Positions 34,040 through 43,273 of a stretch of 64,000 nt of DNA are shown here, piece after piece. This DNA comes from JAPOXR01 sp963662395 (GTDB taxonomy: Bacteria; Pseudomonadota; Alphaproteobacteria; Rhodobacterales; Rhodobacteraceae). Position numbers and translations under genes: made by a program. The DNA lies in contig OY759511.1 in NCBI GenBank assembly GCA_963662395.1, positions 2,976,001-3,040,000 on the forward strand. The letters are read 5' to 3'. The notes under the pieces were generated by a model. The model saw only the letters and a program-made list of their open reading frames with translations, had not been told where the DNA came from and searched no databases. How positions within the stretch are numbered: the stretch's first letter is position 1; the number at the start of each line of letters is the position of its first letter.

Positions 34040-35109
34040 GGCAGCAACGCCATGGTGCAACGGGATTCGGCCGATTGGAATGCGGTGTCAACGATTCGCT
34101 GAGCAGAGAGGCACAAGGTCGGATCAAGACAACCTTCCGTCTTTTCGCCCCTGGCGATGCAACCGAGCACGTATTCAATGCAGTTTCGCCTGCCCGCCGG
34201 CAATGGATCGACGGGAACCCTTGCAGCGGTCGGTCGGGGTCGTGTCTGAACCGTGATGAATTCATCATAATCGTAGCTGGAAATTGTCCCTTCTTCGCCC
34301 ACCAGCACGAAACCGCACTTTGGCTGAGGCTGAACCGTCCATGGGTCAGTGAACGTGCCCCAGCGCGTTTCCATCTTCGACAAGCCGGTACTGTATCTGC
34401 AGATTGTAATCGAGTGTTGGTCTACTTCCACTTCGCCTCCGGCATCCCATACGCTTGTTACCTCGAGCGGGGTTTCACCGTTCATGAACCAGGTTGCCAG
34501 TGTGGCACCATAGCCGAGATAGTCGAGAAGGCTGCCACCGCCTGACGCCCGCCTGTACCACCAGGACGTCGGCTTTTGGCGTTCAACCTCCTGGCGCGAG
34601 ACTTCAATCTTGTCGGCGAGATGATAGAGAGGTCCGCGGTTGCCGCCGTACGAATGTACCTCGATCAGCTTTCCGATTTTTCCTTCATCGATCCAGCGCT
34701 TCGCCGTCACATGGCTTTCGACCCAGGCCAAGGGCCAGTTTATCGCCAGCAATCTGTTCGCCTCCTTCATCACCCCGATCATGTGGCGGGCATCGTCGGC
34801 AGTGGCTGCGAACGGCTTCTCGACCATGACATTTACGCCGAGCGCCGCCAGTTTTTCGGTGTATTCCGCATGGTTGGCAGTCGCGACGCAAAGGACGGCC
34901 AAGTCGGGCCGAGAGGAATCCACACACGCCTCCAGATCCGTGAAGACACGGTCGGACGGAATGTCGAAATCGGCGATTGCTCTTTGCATCCGATCCGGAT
35001 CGGGATCGAAAATGCCGGCAATCTCGGCTTCCGGGTGGTTGTGCACCATCCTGAGCAGGTCGCCCATGTGCATATGGTCGAAGCTGATGCCGGCCACGCG
35101 ATAGGTCAT
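34036..35109 (-). CDS. Gfo/Idh/MocA-family dehydrogenase (second in operon)
   Basis: 357 residues from the ATG at 35109, preceded by GGAGGAAGGAG. The N-terminus is short (YRVAGISFDHMHMGDLLRMV) and lacks the usual GxGxxG, having GISFDHMH instead. MVEKPFAATADDARHMIG is the EKP block and GGGSLLDYLGYGATLATWFM the substrate-domain motif. The altered nucleotide loop suggests changed cofactor use. Follows the two permease genes. Confidence 0.85.
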   Translation of the reverse strand: MTYRVAGISFDHMHMGDLLRMVHNHPEAEIAGIFDPDPDRMQRAIADFDIPSDRVFTDLEACVDSSRPDLAVLCVATANHAEYTEKLAALGVNVMVEKPFAATADDARHMIGVMKEANRLLAINWPLAWVESHVTAKRWIDEGKIGKLIEVHSYGGNRGPLYHLADKIEVSRQEVERQKPTSWWYRRASGGGSLLDYLGYGATLATWFMNGETPLEVTSVWDAGGEVEVDQHSITICRYSTGLSKMETRWGTFTDPWTVQPQPKCGFVLVGEEGTISSYDYDEFITVQTRPRPTAARVPVDPLPAGRRNCIEYVLGCIARGEKTEGCLDPTLCLSAQRIVDTAFQSAESRCTMALLP

Positions 35110-35129
35110 TCTCCTTCCTCCAATTCGGG

Positions 35130-36104
35130 TCAACCGTCCTCGGTCAGCCTGAGGTAAGCTGCGGCTACGGCCAAGATGATGGCTCCGAAGAGCAGTCTGC
35201 GAGTGCCTTCGGGAATCTGCATCACCGTCAGCATGGTTGTCAGCACCGTCAGGATGAACGCGCCGACGATGGTGCCGGAATAGGTTCCTCGTCCGCCGAA
35301 GATCGACGTGCCTCCGATGACGGCGGCCGCGACGGCCGGCAAGAGGCGCGGTTCAACCAGGGAAAGCGACGGGGCCTTGATAAGGCCGAGATACAAGAGA
35401 CCGGACAAGCCCGCAATCAACCCCGAAAGTGCGTAAAGCGCGAGGTAGACCTGCCATTCTCGAACCCCCGCGAGGCGCGATGCATTCTCGTTTTCTCCGA
35501 GTGCATAGAGAAGCCGCCCGAAGCCGGTTCGCCGCAGCATGAATATCACGGCCGCCGCGAACGGCACGAACAGCAGAAGCGAGTGCGGAAGTGTCCCATA
35601 CCTGCCTGTACCCAGCCACGCGAGAAACCCCGGGATCTCGGAACCGGTGGCGATGACGAATCGCTGATAGACCTGAAGGCATCCTATGCCGATCAAGCCA
35701 GTTCCAAGCGTCATGATCAAGGGATGCACCCGACACACGCCAACGCCGAATCCGTTCACCAATCCGAGAACCACCGCTGGCACGATCGCTATGAAAACTG
35801 CCGCCGTCGGTCCCGAAATGGGTACCTGCGTCGCCATCACGAATGAACTGATCGTGGCGATCGTGCCCACCGAAAGATCGATGCCGCCCGTCAGCATGGT
35901 TAGCGTCTGGCATGATGCCAGCATCGCCAGAGGAATGGCGAACTTGATCGTGTTGGCGATCCATCGCTCGTTGACAATGCCCGGACGCATGAATTCGAGC
36001 ACCACAACCAGGGCCGCGAGAAGCAGTAGCAGGGAAACGACAGGATACTCGCCCAGGAAGCGCTTGACGCGGGTCGCGGCGCCGACCGCAGCAACGTCCG
36101 TCAC
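35130..36104 (-). CDS. Ribose-type ABC permease (RbsC family)
   Basis: 324 residues, about ten membrane segments. LTMLTGGIDLSVGTIATISS, CRVHPLIMTLGT, LRRTGFGRLLYALGENENAS and AAVIGGTSIFGGRGTYSG are classic RbsC blocks. Starts at GTG, overlapping the previous stop (GTGA). Forms a heterodimeric channel with the next permease. Confidence 0.92.
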   Translation of the reverse strand: MTDVAAVGAATRVKRFLGEYPVVSLLLLLAALVVVLEFMRPGIVNERWIANTIKFAIPLAMLASCQTLTMLTGGIDLSVGTIATISSFVMATQVPISGPTAAVFIAIVPAVVLGLVNGFGVGVCRVHPLIMTLGTGLIGIGCLQVYQRFVIATGSEIPGFLAWLGTGRYGTLPHSLLLFVPFAAAVIFMLRRTGFGRLLYALGENENASRLAGVREWQVYLALYALSGLIAGLSGLLYLGLIKAPSLSLVEPRLLPAVAAAVIGGTSIFGGRGTYSGTIVGAFILTVLTTMLTVMQIPEGTRRLLFGAIILAVAAAYLRLTEDG

Positions 36105-37084
36105 GCCGCTTTCCTCCGGCGTGCACGCAGCGCCAGAACGCCGCCGACCATTACCACGGCAACCATGATCGTGCCCTCGATGATCGTCGTAACGTTGGGA
36201 TCGACTGACAGGAACGTAAGAATTGTTCGAACCAGCCTGAGAATGAACACGGCAATGATTGGTCCCACCAAGCCACCCCTTCCACCTCCCAGTACCACGC
36301 CTCCCAGCACCACCGCCGCAACGCTTGCGAGCAGGTACGGGCCGGGAATCGGGGCTCCGATTCCGGTGGAGGCGGTAAGAACCAGGCCACCCATGGCGGC
36401 GAACAGGCCGGCAACCGCATAGGCGGCAACTTTTGATCGCCTTACCGGTACGCCTGTTCGATAGGCGGCTTCCTCGCTGGATCCTGTCGCATAGATTTGC
36501 AGACCGATCCTGGATTGCCTCAATGGAACCCAGACAATGGCGACGCAGACAACCAGCAGCAGCAGTGACTTGGGCAGAAACGCGGTTGCGCCCTCGGGAA
36601 TGCCGGGCAGATCAACGGACCCGATCGGCAGACCCATCAGCCATTCAGACGCTCCGCCTCCCGGCGCTTTGAGAATCATCAGGGCGACGCCTTCCCAAAC
36701 GAACAGCATCGCCAGAGTCACGACAATGTCGGGAACCCGCGTCACGACTATCAGCAATCCGTTCAATGCACCCATCGCCGCGCCCAGGACGAGAACGAAC
36801 AGCGTGATCCAAATTGCGGCCACCTCGGTGGAACCCTCCATCAGCACGGCCGCGGCAACGCTGGTCACGGCCATCATCGAGCCGATTGAAAGATCTATGC
36901 CGCCGGCGATCACGACGATGGCCTGGGCTGCGGCTGCAAACGCGAAGGGAAGTGCGGCCTGCGCAAGTCCTTCGATACCGCGCATCCCGTAATTCGGCTG
37001 CACGAATTTCGTAAGCAGAAACAGCAACGCAAGTATGGCCAATAGGCCGAAATTCCAGCTTTCCTTTCGGAAGATGCCCATCAT
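36101..37084 (-). CDS. Ribose-type ABC permease (RbsC family), second subunit
   Basis: 327 residues. AIVVIAGGIDLSIGSMMAVT, VTRVPDIVVTLAML, LRQSRIGLQIYATGSSEEAA and VAAVVLGGVVLGGGRGGLVG are RbsC motifs. The start overlaps the ATPase stop. Two different permeases in one system are common in this family. Confidence 0.92.
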   Translation of the reverse strand: MMGIFRKESWNFGLLAILALLFLLTKFVQPNYGMRGIEGLAQAALPFAFAAAAQAIVVIAGGIDLSIGSMMAVTSVAAAVLMEGSTEVAAIWITLFVLVLGAAMGALNGLLIVVTRVPDIVVTLAMLFVWEGVALMILKAPGGGASEWLMGLPIGSVDLPGIPEGATAFLPKSLLLLVVCVAIVWVPLRQSRIGLQIYATGSSEEAAYRTGVPVRRSKVAAYAVAGLFAAMGGLVLTASTGIGAPIPGPYLLASVAAVVLGGVVLGGGRGGLVGPIIAVFILRLVRTILTFLSVDPNVTTIIEGTIMVAVVMVGGVLALRARRRKAA

Positions 37085-38580
37085 GCGTCCTCGTTCGATG
37101 CGCGCGCCAAGCCGTACGCCGCTCTCATCAAGGTTGATTCATCGGCACTGGGCGCATTCATCGTGGCTACGATTCGGCCGTTGAAAATGACAATGACCCG
37201 GTCGCAAACCAGTGGAATTTCCTCCAGTTCGGAGGTGTAGTAGAGCACCGACGCACCCTGCACCGCAAATTCCCGCATCAGTGGATATATTTGCCGCTTC
37301 GTGCGGATGTCGATACCTCTGGTCGGGTCGAACAGGAGCAGAATTTCGGCGCCCGTTGCTACCCACCGCCCGATGGTGACCTTTTGCTGATTGCCGCCGG
37401 ACAGGCGGCGCACCTCGCCCTGCGCCCTCGTGTCGATCTGAAGTCTTTCAATTGCCTCCAGTACACGTCCGGATTCCCGCTTCCGGGAAATCGCGCCCCA
37501 GGACGAGGCCCTTGCGGAAAACGGCAGGGCGATGTTCTCGTGGACGGAACGCTGCATCAGCAGGGCGCCTGCCCGGTCACCGGGTACATAGGCCAATCCG
37601 GCTTCAATGGCGTCGGCAGGATGGTGGAACGACACCGGCTCCCCGTCCACTTCGATGGTGCCCTCGCACGGCCTTTCAAATCCCGAAAGCACCTCGAACA
37701 GCTCCTCCTGGCCCTGACCTTCCAGTGCCGCGACACCGAGGACTTCTCCGCGCCGCAGTTCGAAGGACACTTCGGCAAGCTTCCCGCCGGCGGAAACTCC
37801 CTTCGCGGAAAGGCGCGGTTCGGCGCCCGACCTGACGTTTCCGCCATTTGCATTTTTCGCTGCTGCGCCCGTTCCGATGTTTCCTCCGAGCATCATTTCG
37901 ACGATTCGGTCTTCGACGCCAGCTTCGATATCAAGTGCGCCGACTGTCTTGCCATCGCGCAATACCGAAGCCCGGTCACACATGGCGGCGATTTCGACAA
38001 AGCGGTGGGAAATGAAAATGATGCCGCAATTTCGGTTTTTCTGGTTTCTGACGACCTCCAGCACCTTTTGAACCAGATCCGTAGGAAGCGCAGCCGTCAT
38101 TTCGTCCAGAAGGAGCACGACCGGTTCATCGGCAAGCGCTCTTGCGAGATCCAGGATTCTCAGTGTTGCCAGCGGAAGCCCGCCGACCTGCACGTCCAGC
38201 CTCAAATTTCCACCGCCCAGTTCGTCGAGCCAGCGGCGGAATGGCTCGACCCTGGTATTCGTCAGGCGTAGATTGTCGGCCACGGTGAGATCGGGAATCA
38301 TCGATGATTCCTGGTAGACGGGTATCAGGCCGGACTTGCGTGCGTCGCTTGGCGACGACACCTTGAGTTCCTTGCCTCGGATCCTTGCGTGCCCGCGGTC
38401 CGGGCGCAGGGCACCGGTCAGAATCTTCACGAGCGTGGATTTTCCGGCACCGTTGGCGCCAAGGAGCGCCACAACCTCACCCGGGTACACCTCCAGCGAT
38501 GCGTTCGTCAGTGCTTGAACGGCACCGAATGCCTTGGCTACATTTGATGCTTCCAGCAGGGGAATCCGTGCATCGGACAA
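37081..38580 (-). CDS. Ribose-type ABC ATPase (RbsA/MglA family) with altered motifs
   Basis: 499 residues from a TTG; two ATPase halves. First: Walker A GANGAGKST, Walker B VVLLLDEMTAALP (Met for the usual Pro) and LPLATLRILDLARAL where LSVAQRQ-like signature is normal. Second: LSGGNQQKV signature and ILLLFDPTRGIDIRTK in place of LLLDEPTRGID, so the catalytic Glu is Asp. The altered positions could lower ATPase rate; transport function is still likely given the intact operon. Confidence 0.9.
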   Translation of the reverse strand: MSDARIPLLEASNVAKAFGAVQALTNASLEVYPGEVVALLGANGAGKSTLVKILTGALRPDRGHARIRGKELKVSSPSDARKSGLIPVYQESSMIPDLTVADNLRLTNTRVEPFRRWLDELGGGNLRLDVQVGGLPLATLRILDLARALADEPVVLLLDEMTAALPTDLVQKVLEVVRNQKNRNCGIIFISHRFVEIAAMCDRASVLRDGKTVGALDIEAGVEDRIVEMMLGGNIGTGAAAKNANGGNVRSGAEPRLSAKGVSAGGKLAEVSFELRRGEVLGVAALEGQGQEELFEVLSGFERPCEGTIEVDGEPVSFHHPADAIEAGLAYVPGDRAGALLMQRSVHENIALPFSARASSWGAISRKRESGRVLEAIERLQIDTRAQGEVRRLSGGNQQKVTIGRWVATGAEILLLFDPTRGIDIRTKRQIYPLMREFAVQGASVLYYTSELEEIPLVCDRVIVIFNGRIVATMNAPSADESTLMRAAYGLARASNEDA

Positions 38581-38619
38581 GACGTTCGCGGCCTCGCTTC
38601 GATCGGCAACCGGGAAATC

Positions 38620-38648
38620 CCGGCTCCCGAATGATGTTCGGGAGCCGG
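38620..38648 (-). terminator. Strong hairpin between binding-protein and ATPase genes
   Basis: CCGGCTCCCGAA and TTCGGGAGCCGG form a perfect 12-bp stem with a 5-nt loop. There is no T run beyond. It probably protects the 3' end of the binding-protein mRNA or attenuates transcription, a usual arrangement in sugar ABC operons. Confidence 0.6.
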
Positions 38649-38681
38649 AGAGACTTGATTTGCCGGGTTGCCGTTATTCAA

Positions 38682-39707
38682 TCACTCGCCCGGACCCTTG
38701 CAGGAGATGATCTGTTCCATGCTGTAGGTCGTCCATCCGGGAACCGAAACGCTGACGGGCCACTCGGGGTCGAGATCGGGGTTTTCAGCGGCCGCGAGCA
38801 TCGCCATGCCATCGTCGGTTCGGTTCTCCCAGAGAACCGGATCGACCAGCACCGTCTGATCACCCGGCATTTCGCCGCCGAGGACGTTCAATGCGAGGGT
38901 GATTCCCGCTCCTCCAACGGAACCCGGATTTGTTACCGCCGCGCCGACGAGGCCGTCGACGGAACTGAGCATGCCCACAAATCCGGCATTGTCGGCTCCC
39001 ACGATCGGAACGAGCGGGGAATCGGATTCGAGAAACGCATCCACGATGACGTTGTCGATACCGCTGGTCCAAACGCCGTCAAGCGGAATGCCGGTGGCAA
39101 GGAAATCGAGCATCTGCTGTTTGCCCTGATCCTGTTGCCACCCGGTAAATACCTCGTGGACGACATTGATGTCCGGGTGCTCGGCAAGTGCACGCTTGAA
39201 TCCGGCGTCCCTGTCGCTGTCGGCCGATGCGCCGGCGGCTCCACGCATGTAGACAACGTCACCCTTGCCGCCCAGTTGCTCGAACAACCACTTGGCGCCA
39301 AGATACGCGTATTCCTCCTGGTTGTTGGAAAGGACATACGCGGAAGGTGCGCTGACCGCCTGGTCCACGGCGACGACGACTATGCCGGCGTCGGTTGCTT
39401 CCTGAATGGCGGCGTTGAGGCCATCCGGATTGGACGGATTGATGATGATCGCGTCGACACCAGCCTGAATGAGGTTGCGGATGTCCTCAAGCTGGCCGGC
39501 CGCATCCGTGTTCCGGTGGGCGATGTTGAGCGATGCAACCTGGCCGGATGCAAGGGCTTGCGCCTTGATCGCGCAGATCATCTGTTCGCGCCAGCCGTTG
39601 CCCTGAACCGTGTTGGAAACGCCAATCGTGTAGTCGGACGCGAATACGCCGCCCGGCAGACCCATGCCGATGGCGACCGCGGCCAAAGCCGTCAGTGTTC
39701 TTCTCAT
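38682..39707 (-). CDS. Periplasmic sugar-binding protein (RbsB family)
   Basis: 341 residues from the ATG at 39707 (AAAGGA upstream). Signal peptide (TLTALAAVAIGMGLPGGVFA), then DYTIGVSNTVQGNGWREQMI, the hinge-side IRNLIQAGVDAIIINPSNPD and DAGIVVVAVDQAVSAPSAYV. Type I periplasmic fold for ribose, galactose, inositol or rhamnose. Ligand unknown. It feeds the two permeases and ATPase downstream. Confidence 0.92.
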   Translation of the reverse strand: MRRTLTALAAVAIGMGLPGGVFASDYTIGVSNTVQGNGWREQMICAIKAQALASGQVASLNIAHRNTDAAGQLEDIRNLIQAGVDAIIINPSNPDGLNAAIQEATDAGIVVVAVDQAVSAPSAYVLSNNQEEYAYLGAKWLFEQLGGKGDVVYMRGAAGASADSDRDAGFKRALAEHPDINVVHEVFTGWQQDQGKQQMLDFLATGIPLDGVWTSGIDNVIVDAFLESDSPLVPIVGADNAGFVGMLSSVDGLVGAAVTNPGSVGGAGITLALNVLGGEMPGDQTVLVDPVLWENRTDDGMAMLAAAENPDLDPEWPVSVSVPGWTTYSMEQIISCKGPGE

Positions 39708-39764
39708 AGTGGTTTCCTTTCTCGTTGCTGTTTGAAGCGGACAATATATCATCGAGGATGGACA

Positions 39765-40679
39765 TCAGACGCAATAGGGGGACAAGACGTTTTTCGCCAG
39801 CCGGAAGCCTTGTTTTACCAAATCGTCGGATCCCTCGAATTCCCTGTCTTCGTGTTCGATGATGATCGGCCCGCGATAACCCGCTCGAAGGAGGCCCGCG
39901 AAGAACGCGGGCCAGTCGACATCGCCCAGTCCGGGCATGCGGGGAATCTGCCAGCCCATGCCGGCGGAGAGCACACCTCTTTCATAGAGGCCATCAACAT
40001 CGATCATGAGATCCTTGGCGTGCACATGTACCATGTTTGCCCCGAATTCGCGAATGAAGCGGGAAATATCGATCATCTGGAGAACAAGATGACTGGGATC
40101 GAAGTTCATTTTCACGCCGCCGTTCCAATCCTCCAGAATTCTTCTCCAAATTCTCGGCGAATAGGCGATGTTGTGTCCGGCGGGCCATTCATCGTAGCTG
40201 AAAATCATCGGGCAGTTCTCGAAGGCAAGTTGAACGCCCCTGTCCCTGGAATATGCGATCATGTCCGGCCAAATCTCCTGCGCCCGCGTCCAGTTATCGT
40301 CCACGTTGAGGGCGGCGTCTCCCCCACAGAAGGTGTTCACGACGCCGACACCCATGTCTGACGCGCAATCAACGACCTTTTTCAGATGGGCAGTGATCGC
40401 GTCCCGATGGTCTGCGTCCGGGTGGAGCGGATTGGGATAGTATCCGAGACCGGAAACCGAGATTCCCTTGTCCGCAAGTTGATCGGCGATTTCCGTCGCC
40501 GCGCCGCCCGAAACGCCGGCACAGTCGATATGTGTCGTTCCGGCGTAGCGGCGGGTTGCGCCCGTCGTAACCGGCCAGCAAGCGATTTCCACTGCCGTAA
40601 ACCCCTCGGAAACGGCCCAGTCGGCGACGTCCATCAATTCCATGCTCGGAAACGGAGCGGTGAGAATGCCGAGTTCCAT
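39765..40679 (-). CDS. Sugar phosphate isomerase/epimerase-type TIM barrel
   Basis: 304 residues from the ATG at 40679 with AAGGAGGAG upstream. AP endonuclease 2-like TIM barrel. Metal ligands appear in VQLAFENCPM (Glu), VKMNFDPSHLVLQ (Asp, His), MVHVHAKD and PIIIEHEDREFE (Glu). Family members isomerise or epimerise keto-sugars or dehydrate inosose. Beside three Gfo-type dehydrogenases it probably acts on an oxidised sugar or polyol. Confidence 0.88.
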   Translation of the reverse strand: MELGILTAPFPSMELMDVADWAVSEGFTAVEIACWPVTTGATRRYAGTTHIDCAGVSGGAATEIADQLADKGISVSGLGYYPNPLHPDADHRDAITAHLKKVVDCASDMGVGVVNTFCGGDAALNVDDNWTRAQEIWPDMIAYSRDRGVQLAFENCPMIFSYDEWPAGHNIAYSPRIWRRILEDWNGGVKMNFDPSHLVLQMIDISRFIREFGANMVHVHAKDLMIDVDGLYERGVLSAGMGWQIPRMPGLGDVDWPAFFAGLLRAGYRGPIIIEHEDREFEGSDDLVKQGFRLAKNVLSPYCV

Positions 40680-40714
40680 GTTCTCCTCCTTGTCGATCGC
40701 TGGCACTCCCTGCC

Positions 40715-41863
40715 CTAGACTTCCACCCACTGACCGATTCCGGCGCTCTTCAGAACGGCGTCACACACGAGCATTGCCCTGTGTCCGTTGCTGAATGTTG
40801 CATATAGCGGGTCGGGTGGGCGCAGTCCCTTCAAGACCGCCGCGTAGACCTCCTTGTAGAGCGCGTAGAAGCTGTCAGCGAAGCCTTCAACATGTCCGCC
40901 TGGAAGGTTGGCCGCTGCCGCTCCGGCCGGATTCATCAAGGCGGCATCCCGGTTGAGCACTTGATTTGGCTCGTCCCGGTGTCCGATCCAAAGGCGGTCC
41001 GGTGATTCCGAATGCCAGGCGCTCGCCGCGCGCGATCCATCGATTTCCCACTGCAGGGCATTCTTGCGGCCGCAGCTGACCTGGCTCACTGCTACGCTTC
41101 CCCTGGCGCCGTTCTCATAGCGGAACATGACGAGTGCGGTGTCGTCCGTGGAGATTTCGCGGGCGATGGTTTCACCGCCGCCGCCTCTGCCGAAGGTCTC
41201 CACCGGGCCCACCGGCTGGTGACGTGGATTGACGAACGTCTTCAGTTCGGCGAAGACCTCTGCAACCTGAAGACCTGAAATGAAACTTGTCAGGTCGAAC
41301 CAGTGCGTGCCGATGTCTCCGAACGAACGCAGTGCTCCGCCTGATCCGGTCTCCAACCGCCAGTTCCAGTCGGTATCCTTGGCCAGCCAGTCTTGCAGGT
41401 AGTGTCCGGTGATGAGGCGGATCGTTCCCAAACTGCCTTCCGCGACCATTTGCCGGGCGTGCTGATTGAGCGGATAGAAACGGATGTTGTAATTGACGGC
41501 GCAGATCCTGTCCGACCCTTTCTCCCACTCCAGCATCTCGGCAGACTGCGCCGAATTCAGTGCAAGGGGTTTTTCGCACACGACATGCTTGCCTGCCGCG
41601 AGGATGTCCCGAACCTGACTGTAATGGGCGTGATTTGGCGACGTCACATGAACAACATCGACGGCTTCGTCCGAAAGCAGGTCATCAAGGGATAAGTACG
41701 ACTTGGCGACGCCCATCATCGGTGCGCGCCCGGCACCCCGCTCCGCGCTTGATCCGAGAACGCCATGAACGCGGACGCCCAAGCGTCTCAGCGTTTCGGT
41801 ATGCACGGTGCCGATAAATCCAGTTCCGATGACTGCGGCACCCAACCCATGAAAACCGCTCAT
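40715..41863 (-). CDS. Gfo/Idh/MocA-family dehydrogenase (first in operon)
   Basis: 382 residues. Rossmann motif GAAVIGTGFIGTVHTETL, EKP block HVVCEKPLALNSAQSAEM and substrate domain FGDIGTHWFDLTSFISG with a likely catalytic His. A typical full-length family member with no altered key residue. NAD(P)-dependent oxidation of a sugar or cyclitol is expected. Confidence 0.92.
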   Translation of the reverse strand: MSGFHGLGAAVIGTGFIGTVHTETLRRLGVRVHGVLGSSAERGAGRAPMMGVAKSYLSLDDLLSDEAVDVVHVTSPNHAHYSQVRDILAAGKHVVCEKPLALNSAQSAEMLEWEKGSDRICAVNYNIRFYPLNQHARQMVAEGSLGTIRLITGHYLQDWLAKDTDWNWRLETGSGGALRSFGDIGTHWFDLTSFISGLQVAEVFAELKTFVNPRHQPVGPVETFGRGGGGETIAREISTDDTALVMFRYENGARGSVAVSQVSCGRKNALQWEIDGSRAASAWHSESPDRLWIGHRDEPNQVLNRDAALMNPAGAAAANLPGGHVEGFADSFYALYKEVYAAVLKGLRPPDPLYATFSNGHRAMLVCDAVLKSAGIGQWVEV

Positions 41864-41908
41864 TGAGTGCTCGGCAAAACTGATGCCTCCAGAATTGGGT
41901 GGGGACCC

Positions 41909-42637
41909 TTAGACCACGGAGTATCCGCCGTCAACGGGAATGCACGCTCCGGTGATGAAGGCTGCAGAGGAGGATGCCAGAAACAGCACGGTTCCGGCAA
42001 TGTCTTCCGGCACTCCCCATCGCCCCAGCGGCGTACGAGATTCGACGGCCGACACATGTCCCGGGTCGCGACGGCCCTTGGCGGATTGTTCGGTGATTAT
42101 GAAGCCCGGGGCAATCGCGTTGACGCGCACGCCCTCATCCGACCAGGCAATGGCCAGCGATCTGGTCAATTGGGCAACGCCCGCCTTGCTGGCACCATAG
42201 GCAGGATTTTGCGGACTTCCAAAGAATGCGTACATCGAGGCCACATTGATCATTGAACCGCGGGATACCGCGAGGTGGCGGCGGAACGCCATCGCCGCGC
42301 GAAAGGTTCCCTGGAGGTTTACGTCGAGAACGCGCGCGAAATATCCCGGATCCATCTCTTCGCCCCGCGACGTTACAGCGGCGCAATTGACGAGAGTGTC
42401 AAGCCGACACGTCATCGCCGCCAGCCTGTCGACGGCGTCCTGGTCGGTCACGTCGAGCCTTGTGTAGTCGAAATCTCCCCGAAGCTCGGGAATCGGTTCG
42501 GATTCGACCCCGGTAATGGAAACCCTTGCTCCCGCCTCCACGAATTGGCGGGCGATCGCAGAACCGATTCCACCCCTGCTGGCGCCTATGATCAGCGCTT
42601 CATGACCGTTGAAATCGAAATTGGCTGTACGGGGCAT
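41909..42637 (-). CDS. Short-chain dehydrogenase/reductase (SDR)
   Basis: 242 residues, classical SDR. Cofactor loop ALIIGASRGGIGSAIARQF, then the NCAA motif (LVNCAAVTSRG), catalytic Ser in NVASMYAFFG, the YxxxK in NPAYGASKAGVAQL, and PGFIITEQ. The C-terminus ITGACIPVDGGYSVV is typical. First gene of the leftward operon, so the promoter is probably between 42640 and 42700. Confidence 0.93.
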   Translation of the reverse strand: MPRTANFDFNGHEALIIGASRGGIGSAIARQFVEAGARVSITGVESEPIPELRGDFDYTRLDVTDQDAVDRLAAMTCRLDTLVNCAAVTSRGEEMDPGYFARVLDVNLQGTFRAAMAFRRHLAVSRGSMINVASMYAFFGSPQNPAYGASKAGVAQLTRSLAIAWSDEGVRVNAIAPGFIITEQSAKGRRDPGHVSAVESRTPLGRWGVPEDIAGTVLFLASSSAAFITGACIPVDGGYSVV

Positions 42638-42694
42638 TCACGTACTGGAGACTCGGTGTTTCATGCGGTGCAGTTTCCCAAGGTGGAAGGTTGC

Positions 42695-43273
42695 ATGATA
42701 TGTCACATTGCCTGCCGATTGAAGCATGTCCCTGGCTGCATCGCGTTCTGTTGGCCAGGAGGGCAATGGCAATACCAGGTTGAATTCCCTGTTTCCCACG
42801 GCGAGACCGGGGATCGAGATTTCGCTGCCCTTGCGGTTGCGAAAGCCGGATTTTGCCTGATCAGGCACCAGGCGGGTCATCTGTTTTCGGCGCAATACTC
42901 CGACAAACCTCCGGTTGCATTTGCCTCTCCTGACTGGCCGGACTGCCTGGATCCCGGCAACATCCGGGATTTCGACCTGGCCGGCGGCGACTGGAGCGAA
43001 GCCTCGGCATTTCCCGATCGCTTCTTCTCCGATGATGCCGGCTACGATTCCGGCCATGATATGGTTGCACGGATCGATGAATGGCTCGCCCGGGCGAAGA
43101 CGGAAACCGATCTTCGACCACTCTGCAAAGAGGTGGAGCGGGGCGTGCAGGTGACCCTGATCTGCCACAATGCGGGCGTTTTCATGCCTGGCAACGATGT
43201 CCGGAAATGGCCAGCCGACAATGTCGAGCAGAACAGGTATTCACGAAACCTCTGCAAGGTTGCCGTGGAGTAG
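42695..43273 (+). CDS. Hypothetical protein
   Basis: 192 residues from the ATG at 42695; the frame is also open farther upstream. Not recognised. Third-codon-position GC is high in the last 110 codons, which favours this strand over the overlapping minus-strand frame. Visible: PDWPDCLDPGNIRDFDLAGG, RFFSDDAGYDSGHDMVARID and VTLICHNAGVFMPGNDVRKW. The first 80 codons look less coding-like, so the true start may lie inside or the gene may be damaged. Divergent from the SDR operon. Confidence 0.5.
   Translation: MICHIACRLKHVPGCIAFCWPGGQWQYQVEFPVSHGETGDRDFAALAVAKAGFCLIRHQAGHLFSAQYSDKPPVAFASPDWPDCLDPGNIRDFDLAGGDWSEASAFPDRFFSDDAGYDSGHDMVARIDEWLARAKTETDLRPLCKEVERGVQVTLICHNAGVFMPGNDVRKWPADNVEQNRYSRNLCKVAVE

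Noticed and set aside
38385..40361. A 658-residue plus-strand frame opposite the sugar ABC genes
   Set aside because: Antisense shadow; composition and motifs support the minus-strand genes.
42638..43168. Minus-strand 176-residue frame opposite the hypothetical gene
   Set aside because: Third-position GC favours the plus strand; no motif on the minus strand.
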